Source: JAJEFO01 sp965221845 (GTDB taxonomy: Bacteria > Pseudomonadota > Alphaproteobacteria > Rhodobacterales > Rhodobacteraceae). Taken from it: a stretch of 64,000 bases of DNA. Position 1 is the stretch's first letter, and each line of letters opens with the position of its first letter. Location: NCBI GenBank assembly GCA_965221845.1, contig OZ244919.1, positions 124,001 through 188,000 of the forward strand, given 5' to 3'. This document shows, in pieces, positions 36,368-46,218 of this stretch. The notes beneath the pieces are model-generated. The model was not told the DNA's origin, did not search any database, and saw only the letters and a list, made by a program, of their open reading frames with translations. The position numbers and the translations under genes were made by a program.

Positions 36368-36396
36368 TTGTCACAAAACCATCACCTAAGCGTCAC
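36368..36396 (+). promoter_or_regulatory. Pho box, three tandem units
   Basis: TTGTCAC-AAAA-CCATCAC then CTAA-GCGTCAC: three 7-base units with 4-base spacers, the spacing of PhoB operators. It lies about 80 bases before pstS and before a likely promoter, so phosphate-starvation activation by PhoB of pstSCAB is expected. Confidence 0.75.
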
Positions 36397-36474
36397 AATA
36401 GCAACGCGAAGCCTCTTCAACGTCCGCGCACGGCCGCATGGGGCGGCTCGAAACGGTACTCTCAGGAGAAACGC

Positions 36475-37512
36475 ATGACCACCTTCAGACTTACAGCTTC
36501 CGTTCTGGCCATCACGGCAGTTGCCGCGACGGCTGCATACGCGCGCGACGCGATCCGCATCGTCGGCTCGTCGACCGTCTTCCCCTACACGCAGGCGGTT
36601 GCCGAGCAGTTCGCCAAGATCACCGGAGCGCCCTCGCCCATCGTGGAGTCGACCGGCACGGGCGGCGGCATGAAGATCTTCTGCGAAGGCATCGGCGAGA
36701 GCACCGCCGACATCACGGGCGCGTCCAGGGCAATGAAGGCATCCGAATACGAACTTTGCCAGTCGAACGGCGTGACCGACATAACCGAAGCCCTGATCGG
36801 CTTCGACGGCCTCTCCATCGCCATCTCGCGCGCGAACGGCTTCGGCTGGGACCTGAAGCTCAGCGAAGTCTACCAGGCGCTTGCCGCCCAGGTGCCCGTC
36901 GACGGCGAATGGGTCGACAACCCCTACACGACCTGGAGCCAGATCAACCCCGGCCTGCCGGAGGTGGAGATACTGGCATACGGCCCGCCGCCGACCTCCG
37001 GCACGCGTGACGCCTTCGTCGAGCTTGCGATGCACGCGGGCTGCGAGGAGCTGGCTTACGTCATGAACGGCGGCTTCGGCGGTGACTGGGTCAAGGAGAA
37101 CTGTTCGCGCATGCGCACCGACGGGCCTTTCGTGGAAGCCGGTGAGAACGACAACCTGATCGTCCAGCGCCTTGAAGCCGATCCGAACGCGATCGGCATC
37201 TTCGGCTACTCGTTCCTCTTCGAGAACCTCGACAGGCTGAAGGCCGTGTCGATCGCAGGCGTCGAGCCGAGCGCCGGCACGATCGCCGACAAGTCCTATC
37301 CGGTGTCGCGCCCGCTGTTCTTCTACGTGAAGAACGCGCATCGCGGCGTCATCCCGAATCTGAACGAGTTCCTCCAAGAGTACATGTCGGACGACGCGCT
37401 CGAGCCGGGTGGCTATCTCTCGGAACGCGGGCTTGTGTCCCTGGCCGACGATCTCCTGATGCAGCTGCAGGACGCGGTGCTTGGCGGGACGAACATGGAG
37501 CCCAAGTCGTAA
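36475..37512 (+). CDS. pstS: Phosphate ABC transporter, periplasmic phosphate-binding protein
   Basis: 345 residues with a signal peptide (MTTFRLTASVLAITAVAATA, cleavage near AYA|RD) behind a CAGGAGAA site. Phosphate-site loops: RIVGSSTVFPYTQAVAEQF, STGTGGGMKIFCEGIG, DITGASRAMK and PPPTSGTRDAFVEL. It delivers phosphate to PstC-PstA. It is of the long alphaproteobacterial type. The frame open further upstream (36253) overlaps the Pho box and is not used. Confidence 0.95.
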   Translation: MTTFRLTASVLAITAVAATAAYARDAIRIVGSSTVFPYTQAVAEQFAKITGAPSPIVESTGTGGGMKIFCEGIGESTADITGASRAMKASEYELCQSNGVTDITEALIGFDGLSIAISRANGFGWDLKLSEVYQALAAQVPVDGEWVDNPYTTWSQINPGLPEVEILAYGPPPTSGTRDAFVELAMHAGCEELAYVMNGGFGGDWVKENCSRMRTDGPFVEAGENDNLIVQRLEADPNAIGIFGYSFLFENLDRLKAVSIAGVEPSAGTIADKSYPVSRPLFFYVKNAHRGVIPNLNEFLQEYMSDDALEPGGYLSERGLVSLADDLLMQLQDAVLGGTNMEPKS

Positions 37513-37593
37513 GGCTCAGGCTCGCTGAACAATCGGGCCGTCCGGCGCCGGTGCCGGTGCCGGACGGCCTGTCCTTTCGGGCCTGAGGGGCTG

Positions 37594-38970
37594 ATGACCA
37601 GTTTCGCATTCGCGTCGCTTCTTTGCGTCAGCATTCTTGGCTATGCGCTGAACAGGCAGGCCGCGACGAGGCTGCGGGCGAGCGGGACAAGGCTGCAATC
37701 CGTTCCTGGCTACCACGGGCTCTACTCGCTTCTGTCCACGCTGGTGCCCGTCGCCGTTCTCATCGTCACATGGCTGGCGCTGCAGGGGCCGCTGACAGAC
37801 CGCTTAACGGTGTCAGGCCTTCCTCCGGGCAGTCTCGACGGGCTCGACACCGGAGGACGCCAGCTCGTTCTAGCAGAGATCAAGTCGATCTCGCGCGGCC
37901 GGATCTTCGGCACGCCGGAGGCCTGGAAGCGCGACGCGGCGGACCGGCATCTCTGGATGCAAGCGGTTTCGGGATGGGCGCTGCTCGGGACCGTGATCGT
38001 CGCCGCGCTGGGGATGGCCGGACTGGCCCGCTCCCGCGTCGCGGCCGGGTTCCGGGCGCGGCAGGGCGTCGAGCGCATCACGTCCGGCCTCATGCTCTTC
38101 TGCTCGACCATGGCGATCTTCACGACGCTCGGCATCATCGCCGCCCTTCTCTTCGAGTCGATCCGGTTCTTCGAGCGGGTGCCCCTCACCGAGTTCTTCT
38201 TCGGCCTGAACTGGGAGCCGCAGATCCCGCTGCGCGAGGACCAGATCGCGGCCGAGGGGGCCTTCGGCTGGATTCCCGTCTTCCTCGGCACCCTGGTCAT
38301 CACCGCCGTTGCGCTGCTTCTTGCCGTTCCCGTCGGCCTCCTGTCGGCGATCTATCTCAACGAGTTCGCGCCCCCCCGCCTTCGCGCGGTCGCGAAGCCC
38401 GTGCTGGAAGTGCTCGCCGGCGTGCCGACGGTCGTCTACGGCTTCTTCGCCATACTCGTGGTCGCTCCGGCGATGCGCGGTTTCGGCGCCTCGCTGGGAC
38501 TCCCCGTGTCGCCGAACACGGCGCTTGCGGCCGGAAGCGTGATGGGAATCATGCTCATCCCGTTCATCTCGTCGTTCACCGACGACGCGCTCTCCGCGGT
38601 GCCGAAGACCCTGCGCGACGGAGCGCTTGCGCTTGGCGCGACCCGCGCAGAGACAGTCCTGAACGTGCTCTTCCCCGCAGCGATTCCGGGAATCGTCGGC
38701 GGCATCCTGCTCGCCGTCAGCCGCGCGATCGGGGAGACCATGATCGTCGTCATGGCGGCAGGCCTGATCGCCTCGCTCACGATAAACCCGCTGGACAGCG
38801 TGACGACGGTCACAGTCCAGATCGTGACGCTGCTGATCGGCGACACGTCGTTCGACAGCCCCAAGACGCTTGCCGCTTTCGCCCTTGGCATGATGCTCTT
38901 CGTCGTGACACTGATCATCAACGTCTTCGCCCTGCGCATCGTGCGCAGGTACCGCGAAGCCTACGACTGA
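37594..38970 (+). CDS. pstC: Phosphate ABC transporter permease PstC
   Basis: 458 residues. Two N-terminal helices and a periplasmic loop precede the permease core that begins near ERITSGLMLFCSTMAIFTTL. Core marks: FGWIPVFLGTLVITAVALLL, PVGLLSAIYLNEFAPPRLR, VLAGVPTVVYGFFAILVVA and the coupling (EAA) loop LRDGALALGATRAETVLNVL FPAAIPG. The N-terminal extension is usual in alphaproteobacterial PstC. Second gene of the operon, 81 bases after pstS. Confidence 0.94.
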   Translation: MTSFAFASLLCVSILGYALNRQAATRLRASGTRLQSVPGYHGLYSLLSTLVPVAVLIVTWLALQGPLTDRLTVSGLPPGSLDGLDTGGRQLVLAEIKSISRGRIFGTPEAWKRDAADRHLWMQAVSGWALLGTVIVAALGMAGLARSRVAAGFRARQGVERITSGLMLFCSTMAIFTTLGIIAALLFESIRFFERVPLTEFFFGLNWEPQIPLREDQIAAEGAFGWIPVFLGTLVITAVALLLAVPVGLLSAIYLNEFAPPRLRAVAKPVLEVLAGVPTVVYGFFAILVVAPAMRGFGASLGLPVSPNTALAAGSVMGIMLIPFISSFTDDALSAVPKTLRDGALALGATRAETVLNVLFPAAIPGIVGGILLAVSRAIGETMIVVMAAGLIASLTINPLDSVTTVTVQIVTLLIGDTSFDSPKTLAAFALGMMLFVVTLIINVFALRIVRRYREAYD

Positions 38971-38979
38971 GGCGCCCGC

Positions 38980-40284
38980 ATGGCTGGCATGAGCGCAGGA
39001 ACGGATCCGGCCCCGAAGGCGGGCTCTACGGCCGGTCTCGTGCAGGCAAGCCTCGCGCGCCGGAACAGGAAGCAGACGGTCCTGCAGGCTTTCGGCCTTG
39101 CAGCGATCAGCTTCGCGTTCCTGATGCTCTTCGTTCTCGTCGCGTCGCTGGTCTCTTCCGGCCACCAGGCGTTCACGCAGACCCACGTCACCTTCGAGGT
39201 GTTCGTCGATCCGGAGGAGGTCGCGCCGGAACGGCTGCCGCGGGGCGGCTTCGACGACGTGCTCGAAGCGTCCCTGGCGTCGATGCTCGAGGATGTCGAT
39301 CCCGCGGACCGCGCGGCCATGCGCGCGCTCGGCGGCCTGCCGAGCAACGGGGCGCAGTTCACGCTGCGGGACCGGGTTGTCGCGGACCCCGCTCTCATCG
39401 GGCAGACGATTGTCATGACCGTGCCCGTCTCCGATCCCTACGACCAGCTCAACAAGGGCCTGATCGATCGCCAGACCCCCGAAGAGCACCGCAGGCTGAA
39501 AGACTTCCAGATCGCCTGGTTCGACCAGCTCGCGGCGGCGGGCGCGGTCAGCAAGCCGCTGAACACGGGACTCCTGACCAATGCAGACAGCCGGTTTCCC
39601 GAGCTCGCCGGCCTGAAGGGCGCGCTGGTCGGATCGTTCTGGGCGCTCCTCGTCTGCTTCCTGATCTCCTTCCCGCTCGGCATCGGGGCCGCCATCTACC
39701 TTGAGGAGTTCGCGCCCAGGAACAGGTTCAGCGACTTTGTCGAGGTGAACATCAACAACCTGGCCGCCGTGCCGTCCGTGGTCTTCGGGCTCCTGGCGCT
39801 CGCGGTCTTCATCGGGTGGTTCGGCCTGCCCCGGTCTGCGCCCTTTGTCGGCGGCATGACCCTTGCGCTCATGACGATGCCGACAATCATCATTGCGACG
39901 CGCGCGGCGCTCAAGGCCGTGCCGCCGTCCATCCGGGAAGCGGCGCTGGGAGTCGGCGCGTCCAGGCACCAGGTGGTCTTTGGCCACGTCCTTCCGCTCG
40001 CCATGCCGGGGATCCTGACGGGCACGATCATCGGCCTCGCGCAGGCACTGGGCGAAACTGCGCCGCTCCTGCTCATCGGGATGAACGCGTTCATCACCTC
40101 TGCGCCTGCCGGCCCCTTCGACAGCGCGACCGCGCTGCCGACGCAGATCTTCATCTGGGCCGACAGCCCGGAACGCGGCTTCGTGAGCCGGACCTCGGCA
40201 GCGATTCTCGTCCTGCTCGGATTCCTGATCACCATGAACGCGATATCCGTCTACCTGCGCAACAGGTTCGAGCGAAGCTGGTAG
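38980..40284 (+). CDS. pstA: Phosphate ABC transporter permease PstA
   Basis: 434 residues from ATG 38980, 9 bases after the pstC stop. One N-terminal helix, then a 130-residue periplasmic domain (with TFEVFVDPEEVAPERLPRGG), then the permease core GSFWALLVCFLISFPLGIGA AIYLEEFAPRN, NNLAAVPSVVFGLLALAVFI and the EAA loop IREAALGVGASRHQVVFGHV LPLAMPG. The long periplasmic insert is typical of this lineage. Confidence 0.94.
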   Translation: MAGMSAGTDPAPKAGSTAGLVQASLARRNRKQTVLQAFGLAAISFAFLMLFVLVASLVSSGHQAFTQTHVTFEVFVDPEEVAPERLPRGGFDDVLEASLASMLEDVDPADRAAMRALGGLPSNGAQFTLRDRVVADPALIGQTIVMTVPVSDPYDQLNKGLIDRQTPEEHRRLKDFQIAWFDQLAAAGAVSKPLNTGLLTNADSRFPELAGLKGALVGSFWALLVCFLISFPLGIGAAIYLEEFAPRNRFSDFVEVNINNLAAVPSVVFGLLALAVFIGWFGLPRSAPFVGGMTLALMTMPTIIIATRAALKAVPPSIREAALGVGASRHQVVFGHVLPLAMPGILTGTIIGLAQALGETAPLLLIGMNAFITSAPAGPFDSATALPTQIFIWADSPERGFVSRTSAAILVLLGFLITMNAISVYLRNRFERSW

Positions 40285-40304
40285 GGCACGGGAGGACCGT
40301 CACG

Positions 40305-41102
40305 ATGAACGAAACGCGAGAGACGGAGAGGGCCGCCGCGGTCAGCGGCATCAAGATCCGGGCGCGAGACGTCCAGGTGTTCTACGGCGACACGCAGGCG
40401 ATCAAGGACGTGTCCGTCGACATTCTCGACAAGACGGTGACGGCCTTCATCGGGCCTTCGGGATGCGGGAAGTCGACGTTCCTGCGCTGCCTGAACCGGA
40501 TGAACGACACGATCGACATCGCGCGCGTGGAGGGCGACATACGGATCGACGGCAACGACATCTACGATCCCCGCATCGACCCCGTCCAGCTCAGGGCGCA
40601 GGTCGGGATGGTCTTCCAGAAGCCCAACCCGTTCCCCAAGTCCATCTACGACAACATCGCGTACGGTCCGCGCATCCACGGCCTCGCGCGGACCAAGGCC
40701 GAGCTTGACGAGATCGTCGAGAGGTCCCTGCGGCGAGGCGCGATCTGGGACGAGGTGAAGGACCGGCTGCACGAGCCCGGCACCGGGCTTTCGGGCGGCC
40801 AGCAGCAGAGGCTTTGCATCGCGCGCGCCGTGGCGACCGAACCCGAAGTGCTCCTGATGGACGAGCCGTGCTCGGCGCTGGACCCGATCGCGACGGCGCA
40901 GGTCGAGGACCTGATCGACGAGCTGAAACGAAACTACTCGGTGGTCATTGTCACGCACTCGATGCAGCAGGCGGCCCGGGTCAGCCAGAAGACGGCATTC
41001 TTCCATCTCGGCAGCCTTGTCGAATACCGGGAGACCGGACAGATCTTCACGAACCCGAAGGATCCCCGCACGGAATCATACATCACCGGAAGAATCGGAT
41101 GA
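40305..41102 (+). CDS. pstB: Phosphate ABC transporter ATP-binding protein
   Basis: 265 residues from ATG 40305 behind GGGAGGACC. Walker A GPSGCGKSTFLRCLNRMND, Q-loop MVFQKPNPFPKSIYDNIAYG, signature LSGGQQQRLCIARA, Walker B EVLLMDEPCSALDP, H-loop VVIVTHSMQQAARVS. Complete and normal. The phoU and phoB genes that normally follow in Rhodobacterales are not in the next 700 bases. Confidence 0.96.
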   Translation: MNETRETERAAAVSGIKIRARDVQVFYGDTQAIKDVSVDILDKTVTAFIGPSGCGKSTFLRCLNRMNDTIDIARVEGDIRIDGNDIYDPRIDPVQLRAQVGMVFQKPNPFPKSIYDNIAYGPRIHGLARTKAELDEIVERSLRRGAIWDEVKDRLHEPGTGLSGGQQQRLCIARAVATEPEVLLMDEPCSALDPIATAQVEDLIDELKRNYSVVIVTHSMQQAARVSQKTAFFHLGSLVEYRETGQIFTNPKDPRTESYITGRIG

Positions 41103-41553
41103 CCGGCAAGGCCCCGGGGCCGCCCTGGCCTATTGCTGGCCTGCACCGCACGACCCGGATCTCCAGACGCTTCGCACGTCGGACTCCATGCCTTTGCCGA
41201 AAGGGACCTGCGGATCTGTCGGACTGTCCTGTCAAACATGGCGAAGCGGCTTCCGGACGACGAGGCCGGTCGAATCCGCAAGGATTTCGAAATGGAATTG
41301 TGCGGCTTGGCCCGGACGTGTGATCGCGGGCGGTTCCGGTTCACGTCAGCGCCTTTCCTGAGCACTGGTCTGTCCCGGCAAAGGTTGGCCTGCATCGTGC
41401 CCATGCGTTCCTCCAGGACGGCGACCTGCCGGGCGAGCGCGTTGATGTCCTGGTCACGGGCCCAAGGGCAGAAGCCCCGGCGAACATGTCGCCACGCATC
41501 GGGTCCGGGACAGGATGCACGGACCGGCATTCCGGACCGCAGGCAGGCACGGT
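41103..41553. other. Gene remnants after pstB; no intact gene
   Basis: The minus strand near 41372-41470 reads NALARQVAVLEERMGTMQA, clearly the same family as the coiled-coil protein at 9195, but the membrane helix is lost and the frame soon fails. The rest (41103-41360) has no recognised coding sequence and does not resemble phoU. Confidence 0.5.
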
Positions 41554-41673
41554 TCAGAACGGTCCGGAGAAGGACAGGCAGGCGAACGTGAACAGCATCA
41601 GCGCCGCGCCCCCGGCAACGTCTCCGGGCAGGGTTTCGGCGTTGCGGAGAAACGCGTCCCTCAGCTCTTTCAT
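41554..41673 (-). CDS. Very small membrane protein
   Basis: 39 residues from ATG 41673: MKELRDAFLRNAETLPGDVA followed by one hydrophobic segment GGAALMLFTFACLSFSGPF. A GCAGGAG lies 10 bases before the ATG. Short proteins of this layout (charged amphipathic start, PGD-x-AGG turn, one helix) occur in Rhodobacterales, but I cannot name one. It precedes a 120-base gap with low G+C and the recG end. Confidence 0.4.
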   Translation of the reverse strand: MKELRDAFLRNAETLPGDVAGGAALMLFTFACLSFSGPF

Positions 41674-41797
41674 TCCGGCGATCTCCTGCAATTCGCACGC
41701 GACCGGCGGGCCGTGCATTTTGTTGCCATATTGTTCTGAATGCGGCGCATGGCAAGGGCTTTTTGGAACATTTGCGAACAAGACGTCCTGGATCACG

Positions 41798-43888
41798 TCA
41801 ACCAACTGAAATCATTGAAATCGCCTTGTCCTGCTCCAGCAGCCAGAGCAGCGTCCGGACGGCCTTCCCGCGCCGTGTCTCGAGCGCCGGGTCGTCCGCG
41901 ACGAGAGTCCTGGCGTCACGATTCGCGGCGGCAAGCAGCGCTCCGTGGCGTTCCAGGTCGGCCGTCCGGAACCGCGGCAGCCCGGACTGGGCGGTGCCGA
42001 GCACGTCCCCGGCGCCGCGCATCGCGAGATCCTCCTCCGCAATCCGGAACCCGTCCTCGGTCTCGCGCAGGATCCCGAGGCGCCGACGGGCGGAAACCGA
42101 AGGTGGCGAGCGGTAGAGCAGCAGGCATGTCGAACGCTTCGCGCCCCGACCCACCCTGCCCCGCAGCTGGTGCAGCTGCGCAAGGCCGAAGGACTCCGAG
42201 CCCTCGATCACCATGATCGAGGCGTCCGGCACGTCGACCCCGACCTCGATGACCGTCGTCGCCACCAGGACGCGCGTTTCCCCGGCGACGAAGGCCGCCA
42301 TGGCCGCATCCCTCGCGCCGGGTGGCAGCTGGCCGTGGACGAGCCCGACCGCTCGCTCGCCGAGAGCGGCTCGAAGCTGCAGGACCCGTTCCTCGGCGGC
42401 CGCGTGAAGCCGCGTCCCGCTCTCGTCGACGAACGGGCAGACCCAGTACGCCTGCCGGCCTTCCGCCACCGCAGCCCTGAGCCGGGCGACGACCTGGGCC
42501 GTGCGGCTGTCCGGCACGGTGGCGGTCGTCACCGGCCTCCGGCCCGGCGGCTTCTCGTCCAGCACGGAGATGTCCATGTCGCCAAAATGCGTCAGGCTCA
42601 GGGAGCGGGGTATGGGCGTGGCCGTCATCACCAGCACGTCGGCCCTGTCGCCCTTCCTTCCAAGCTCCATGCGCTGCGTCACGCCGAACCGGTGCTGCTC
42701 GTCGATCACCGCCAGGCGGAGATCCCTGAACTCGACGTCCTTCTGGAACGCGGCATGGGTTCCCAGGAGAACCTGGATCTCCCCGTTCCTGAGCGCGGCC
42801 AGCTTGGCCGCGCGCTCCTTGCCAGCATCCCGCCCGGTGAGGATCTCGAGAACCGCGTGCGCAGCTTCGGCCAGGGGCCTGAGCGTTTCCAGATGCTGGC
42901 GGGCCAGCAGTTCGGTCGGGACCATCAGCACGCCCTGCCCGCCCGCCTCGACGGCCACCAGCAACGACATGAACGCGACGAGCGTCTTGCCCGATCCGAC
43001 GTCGCCCTGGAGCAGGCGGTTCATCCGCTCGGACGCGGCCATGTCGTCGGAAATCTCGCGCAAGGCACGTTCTTGGGCGCCTGTCAGCCGGTATGGAAGG
43101 GCCTCGAGAACCCCGGCCTGGAGACGGCCCGTTGCGGCTGACGGCCTTCCCTTGCGCCTGCGCCTGCGCGACCGGGCGAGCGCGAGGGTCACCTGGTGCG
43201 CGAAAAGCTCGTCATATGCGAGCCGCTGCCGTGCAGGCGCGCTGGCATCGATGTCCCTCTCGGAGCCGGGCGCATGCACGCCCGCGATCGCGGAATGCCA
43301 GGGCGGCCAGCCCATGCGCTCCAGGAAAGCGGGCTCCAGCCAGTCGACGAGCTCGGGAACCCGTCCGAGCGCTGCCGCCATGGCCTTCGCGACGACCTTC
43401 TGCGAAAGCCCTTCGGTCAGGGGGTACACGGGTTCGAACTTCGGCAGTCCGCGGGCCTCCTCCGGCGTGAGGATGTGCTCCGGATGGACCATCTGCGCAT
43501 TGCCGTCGAACAGTTCCGCCTTGCCGGAGATCACGCGACGCCCGCCTTCCGGAAGCCGCTCCCGCAGCCACTCGGGATTCGCGCGGAAGAAGACAAGCGG
43601 AAACTCGGCTTCGGAGTCCGCAACGCGCACGCGATAGGGGCTTCCCCTGCCCTGGCCCGGCAGGTGACGCAGCACGGTCACTTCGGCCGTGACCGTCGCG
43701 GGCAGGGTCACCCCCTTGAGGGTGGCCCGGATCCGGCGGTCAACGCCGGCGTTCGGCAGCGCGAACAGCAGGTCCCGAGGCGTGCGGATGTCCATCTGCC
43801 CGAATGCGCGCGCCAGCTTCGGGCCGATGCCCGGCAGCGACTCAAGCGCGGCAAAAAGCGGAAAGAGAATCTCCGGGCGGCCACTCAT
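41798..43888 (-). CDS. recG: ATP-dependent DNA helicase RecG
   Basis: Remodels stalled forks and branched DNA. 696 residues from ATG 43888, overlapping the ligA stop (ATGA). The N-terminal wedge domain includes LPGIGPKLARAFGQMDIRTP; the helicase core has LTGAQERALREISDDMA, Walker A NRLLQGDVGSGKTLVAF, DEQH-type box AVIDEQHRFGVTQRM and VMTATPIPRSLSLTHFGDMD, and the C-terminal motif VI LAQLHQLRGRVGRG. Length and motifs are complete. The longer frame to 44497 lies inside ligA. Confidence 0.95.
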   Translation of the reverse strand: MSGRPEILFPLFAALESLPGIGPKLARAFGQMDIRTPRDLLFALPNAGVDRRIRATLKGVTLPATVTAEVTVLRHLPGQGRGSPYRVRVADSEAEFPLVFFRANPEWLRERLPEGGRRVISGKAELFDGNAQMVHPEHILTPEEARGLPKFEPVYPLTEGLSQKVVAKAMAAALGRVPELVDWLEPAFLERMGWPPWHSAIAGVHAPGSERDIDASAPARQRLAYDELFAHQVTLALARSRRRRRKGRPSAATGRLQAGVLEALPYRLTGAQERALREISDDMAASERMNRLLQGDVGSGKTLVAFMSLLVAVEAGGQGVLMVPTELLARQHLETLRPLAEAAHAVLEILTGRDAGKERAAKLAALRNGEIQVLLGTHAAFQKDVEFRDLRLAVIDEQHRFGVTQRMELGRKGDRADVLVMTATPIPRSLSLTHFGDMDISVLDEKPPGRRPVTTATVPDSRTAQVVARLRAAVAEGRQAYWVCPFVDESGTRLHAAAEERVLQLRAALGERAVGLVHGQLPPGARDAAMAAFVAGETRVLVATTVIEVGVDVPDASIMVIEGSESFGLAQLHQLRGRVGRGAKRSTCLLLYRSPPSVSARRRLGILRETEDGFRIAEEDLAMRGAGDVLGTAQSGLPRFRTADLERHGALLAAANRDARTLVADDPALETRRGKAVRTLLWLLEQDKAISMISVG

Positions 43889-46029
43889 GCGACGCCGATG
43901 AGGGCAAGCCAGTCGTCCTCGCCTATCGTTTCGACGCCGAGCTCGGCCGCCTTCCTGGCCTTCGACCCCGCGCCCGGCCCGGCCACGACCAGGTCGGTCC
44001 TGGCGGAGACGGAGCCTGACACCCTTGCCCCATGCGCCTCCGCACGGGCCTTGGCCTCGCTGCGGGTCATCCTGCGCAGAGTTCCGGTAAAGACGATGGC
44101 CTTTCCGGCAACCGGGCCGCCGGACGCCCGCGCATCGGGCGGAACGATCTCCAGATGGCTCGCGAGGCGCTCGATCGAGGCCCGCTGCGCGTCCTGGCCC
44201 AGTGCCATGACGAGTGATCTGACCAAGCCCCGGCCCACTCCGTCGATGGACAGGAGCTCCTTCCAGGCCGGGCTCCCTTCGAGGGCCGCCCGTGACGCGT
44301 CGTCCGCCGCGGGTTCCGCGGCCGCGCGAGTCGCCGCGGCAGACAGGGAGGGCCAGTCGTTGAAATGGCGTGCGAGGTCCCTGGCCGCGGCCTCGCCGAG
44401 ATGCCGGATGCCCAGGCCGAACAGGAACCGGTGGAAGTCGATCCTCCTGCGCTGCCTGACAGCCGCGAAGAGCTTGTCCGCAGACCTTCGCCCCCACCCG
44501 TCAACGTCCTCCAGGCGCGTCTCTCGCGTGCGGTCGCGTTCCTCGAGCAGGAAGATGTCGGCGAATTCGCCGATCCAGCCGCGACCATGGAAGTCCTCGA
44601 CCTGCTTCGGCCCGAGACCCTCTATGTCCAGGGCTCCGCGCGAGACGAAGTGCTTGAGCTTCTCGACGGCCTGCGCGCGGCAGGCAAGGCCTCCGGAGCA
44701 GCGGCGCACCGCGTCCCCCTCCTCGCGGAGGGCGGGAGATCCGCACACGGGACATGCCTTCGGGAATTCGTACGGCGGCGCTCCCTCCGGCCTCCCGGAA
44801 AGGTCGACGTCGGCGACCTTCGGGATCACGTCGCCCGCACGGTAGAGCCGGACCCGGTCGCCAACCCGGATGTCCTTGCCGTCCCTGATCTCGTTGCCGC
44901 CCGCGTCGCGCCCCGCGATGTAGTCCTCGTTGTGAAGCGTGGCGTTCGACACGACCACGCCGCCCACCGTGACGGGCTGCAGCCGCGCCACGGGCGAGAG
45001 CGCTCCGGTGCGGCCGACCTGGATGTCGATAGCCTCCAGCCGCGTCCAGGCGAGCTCGGCGGGGAACTTGTGCGCGATCGCCCAGCGCGGCGTCGTAGAG
45101 CGCACCCCCAGCCTGGCCTGGAGGCCAAGGTCGTTCACCTTGTAGACAACGCCGTCAATGTCGTGGTCCAGCTCGGCGCGGATCTCCTCGATGCGGCGAT
45201 AGTGGGCGATCAGCTCCGCAGTGTCGTTGCAGAGCCTCATGAGCGGGCTGGTCGCGAAGCCGGCGTCCCTCAGCCGGTCGACCGCCCCCTGGTGCGTGTC
45301 CGCCAGCGCCTCGCTGACGCTGCCCCAGGCATAGGCGAGGAACCTCAGCGGCCGCGCGGCCGTGATCCGGGGATCCAGCTGCCTCAGCGACCCGGCCGCC
45401 GCGTTGCGCGGGTTTGCGAACGTCCTTTCGCCCCGCTCCTGCTGACTCGCGTTCAGCGCGGCGAAGTCCGCATGGCTCATGTAGGCTTCGCCCCGGACCT
45501 CCAGCAGCGCGGGAGCCTGCCTGACGCGCCCCGGAACGTCCCTGATCGCCCGCGCGTTGGACGTCACGTCCTCACCGGTCGCGCCGTCGCCGCGCGTGGC
45601 CGCGCGGACGAGCCGGCCGTCCTCGTATCTCAGCGACAGCGACAGGCCGTCCACCTTCGGCTCCGCCGTGTAGGCCAGCATGTCGGCTTCGGACATGCCC
45701 AGGAACTTCCGGACGGAACGGTCGAACTCCGCCACGTCCGATTCGTCGAACGCGTTCGCCAGCGACAGCATCGGGACCGAATGCCGGGCCTTGCGGAAGC
45801 CTTCGGACGGCGCGGCGCCCACGCGCTCCGACGGAGAGTCGTCCCTCTTCAGGTCCGGGAAGAGACGCTCGATTTCGGAATTCCGGCGCTTGAGCGCATC
45901 GTATTCCGCATCCGTGCGTTCGGGCGCGTCTTCCTGGAAGTACGCCTTTTCGTCCGCACGCAGCGCCCTGGCCAGTCGCGCCAGCTCGTCCCTGGCCTCC
46001 TCAACGCTGAGCGACGCCACTTCCTTCAT
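43885..46029 (-). CDS. ligA: NAD-dependent DNA ligase
   Basis: Seals nicks in replication and repair. 714 residues from ATG 46029 (MKEVASLSVEEARDELARLA). The adenylation lysine is in YTAEPKVDGLSLSLRY, the NAD-binding domain precedes it, the OB fold follows, the zinc finger is CPVCGSPALREEGDAVRRC, helix-hairpin-helix repeats are in FLFGLGIRHLGEAAARDL and LLSIDGVGRGLVRSLV, and a BRCT domain starts at GKAIVFTGTLRRMTRSEAKA. Complete. Co-transcribed with recG by stop-start overlap. Confidence 0.96.
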   Translation of the reverse strand: MKEVASLSVEEARDELARLARALRADEKAYFQEDAPERTDAEYDALKRRNSEIERLFPDLKRDDSPSERVGAAPSEGFRKARHSVPMLSLANAFDESDVAEFDRSVRKFLGMSEADMLAYTAEPKVDGLSLSLRYEDGRLVRAATRGDGATGEDVTSNARAIRDVPGRVRQAPALLEVRGEAYMSHADFAALNASQQERGERTFANPRNAAAGSLRQLDPRITAARPLRFLAYAWGSVSEALADTHQGAVDRLRDAGFATSPLMRLCNDTAELIAHYRRIEEIRAELDHDIDGVVYKVNDLGLQARLGVRSTTPRWAIAHKFPAELAWTRLEAIDIQVGRTGALSPVARLQPVTVGGVVVSNATLHNEDYIAGRDAGGNEIRDGKDIRVGDRVRLYRAGDVIPKVADVDLSGRPEGAPPYEFPKACPVCGSPALREEGDAVRRCSGGLACRAQAVEKLKHFVSRGALDIEGLGPKQVEDFHGRGWIGEFADIFLLEERDRTRETRLEDVDGWGRRSADKLFAAVRQRRRIDFHRFLFGLGIRHLGEAAARDLARHFNDWPSLSAAATRAAAEPAADDASRAALEGSPAWKELLSIDGVGRGLVRSLVMALGQDAQRASIERLASHLEIVPPDARASGGPVAGKAIVFTGTLRRMTRSEAKARAEAHGARVSGSVSARTDLVVAGPGAGSKARKAAELGVETIGEDDWLALIGVA

Positions 46030-46218
46030 CTCCGGCACTCCGTTGCATCCGATCGACTCGCAGGGCCGCCTTACTTCATCGTCGGGTCCTCGCGCAAAGA
46101 CAACCTGGGTCGGCCACGTCCATGGCGTCCGCGGGCGCACCGCGCGCAAGGTCCGGCCGTCCGCCCGGCGCTGGCGGCGCCTTGCGGGACCCTTCGGGCC
46201 GCCGGGCGCGCTTGAGGC

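Noticed and set aside
37870..39987. 705-codon minus-strand open frame
   Set aside because: Antisense to pstC and pstA, which are clear; composition is that of a shadow.
41103..41360. Possible phoU remnant after pstB
   Set aside because: Translations in all frames lack PhoU motifs.
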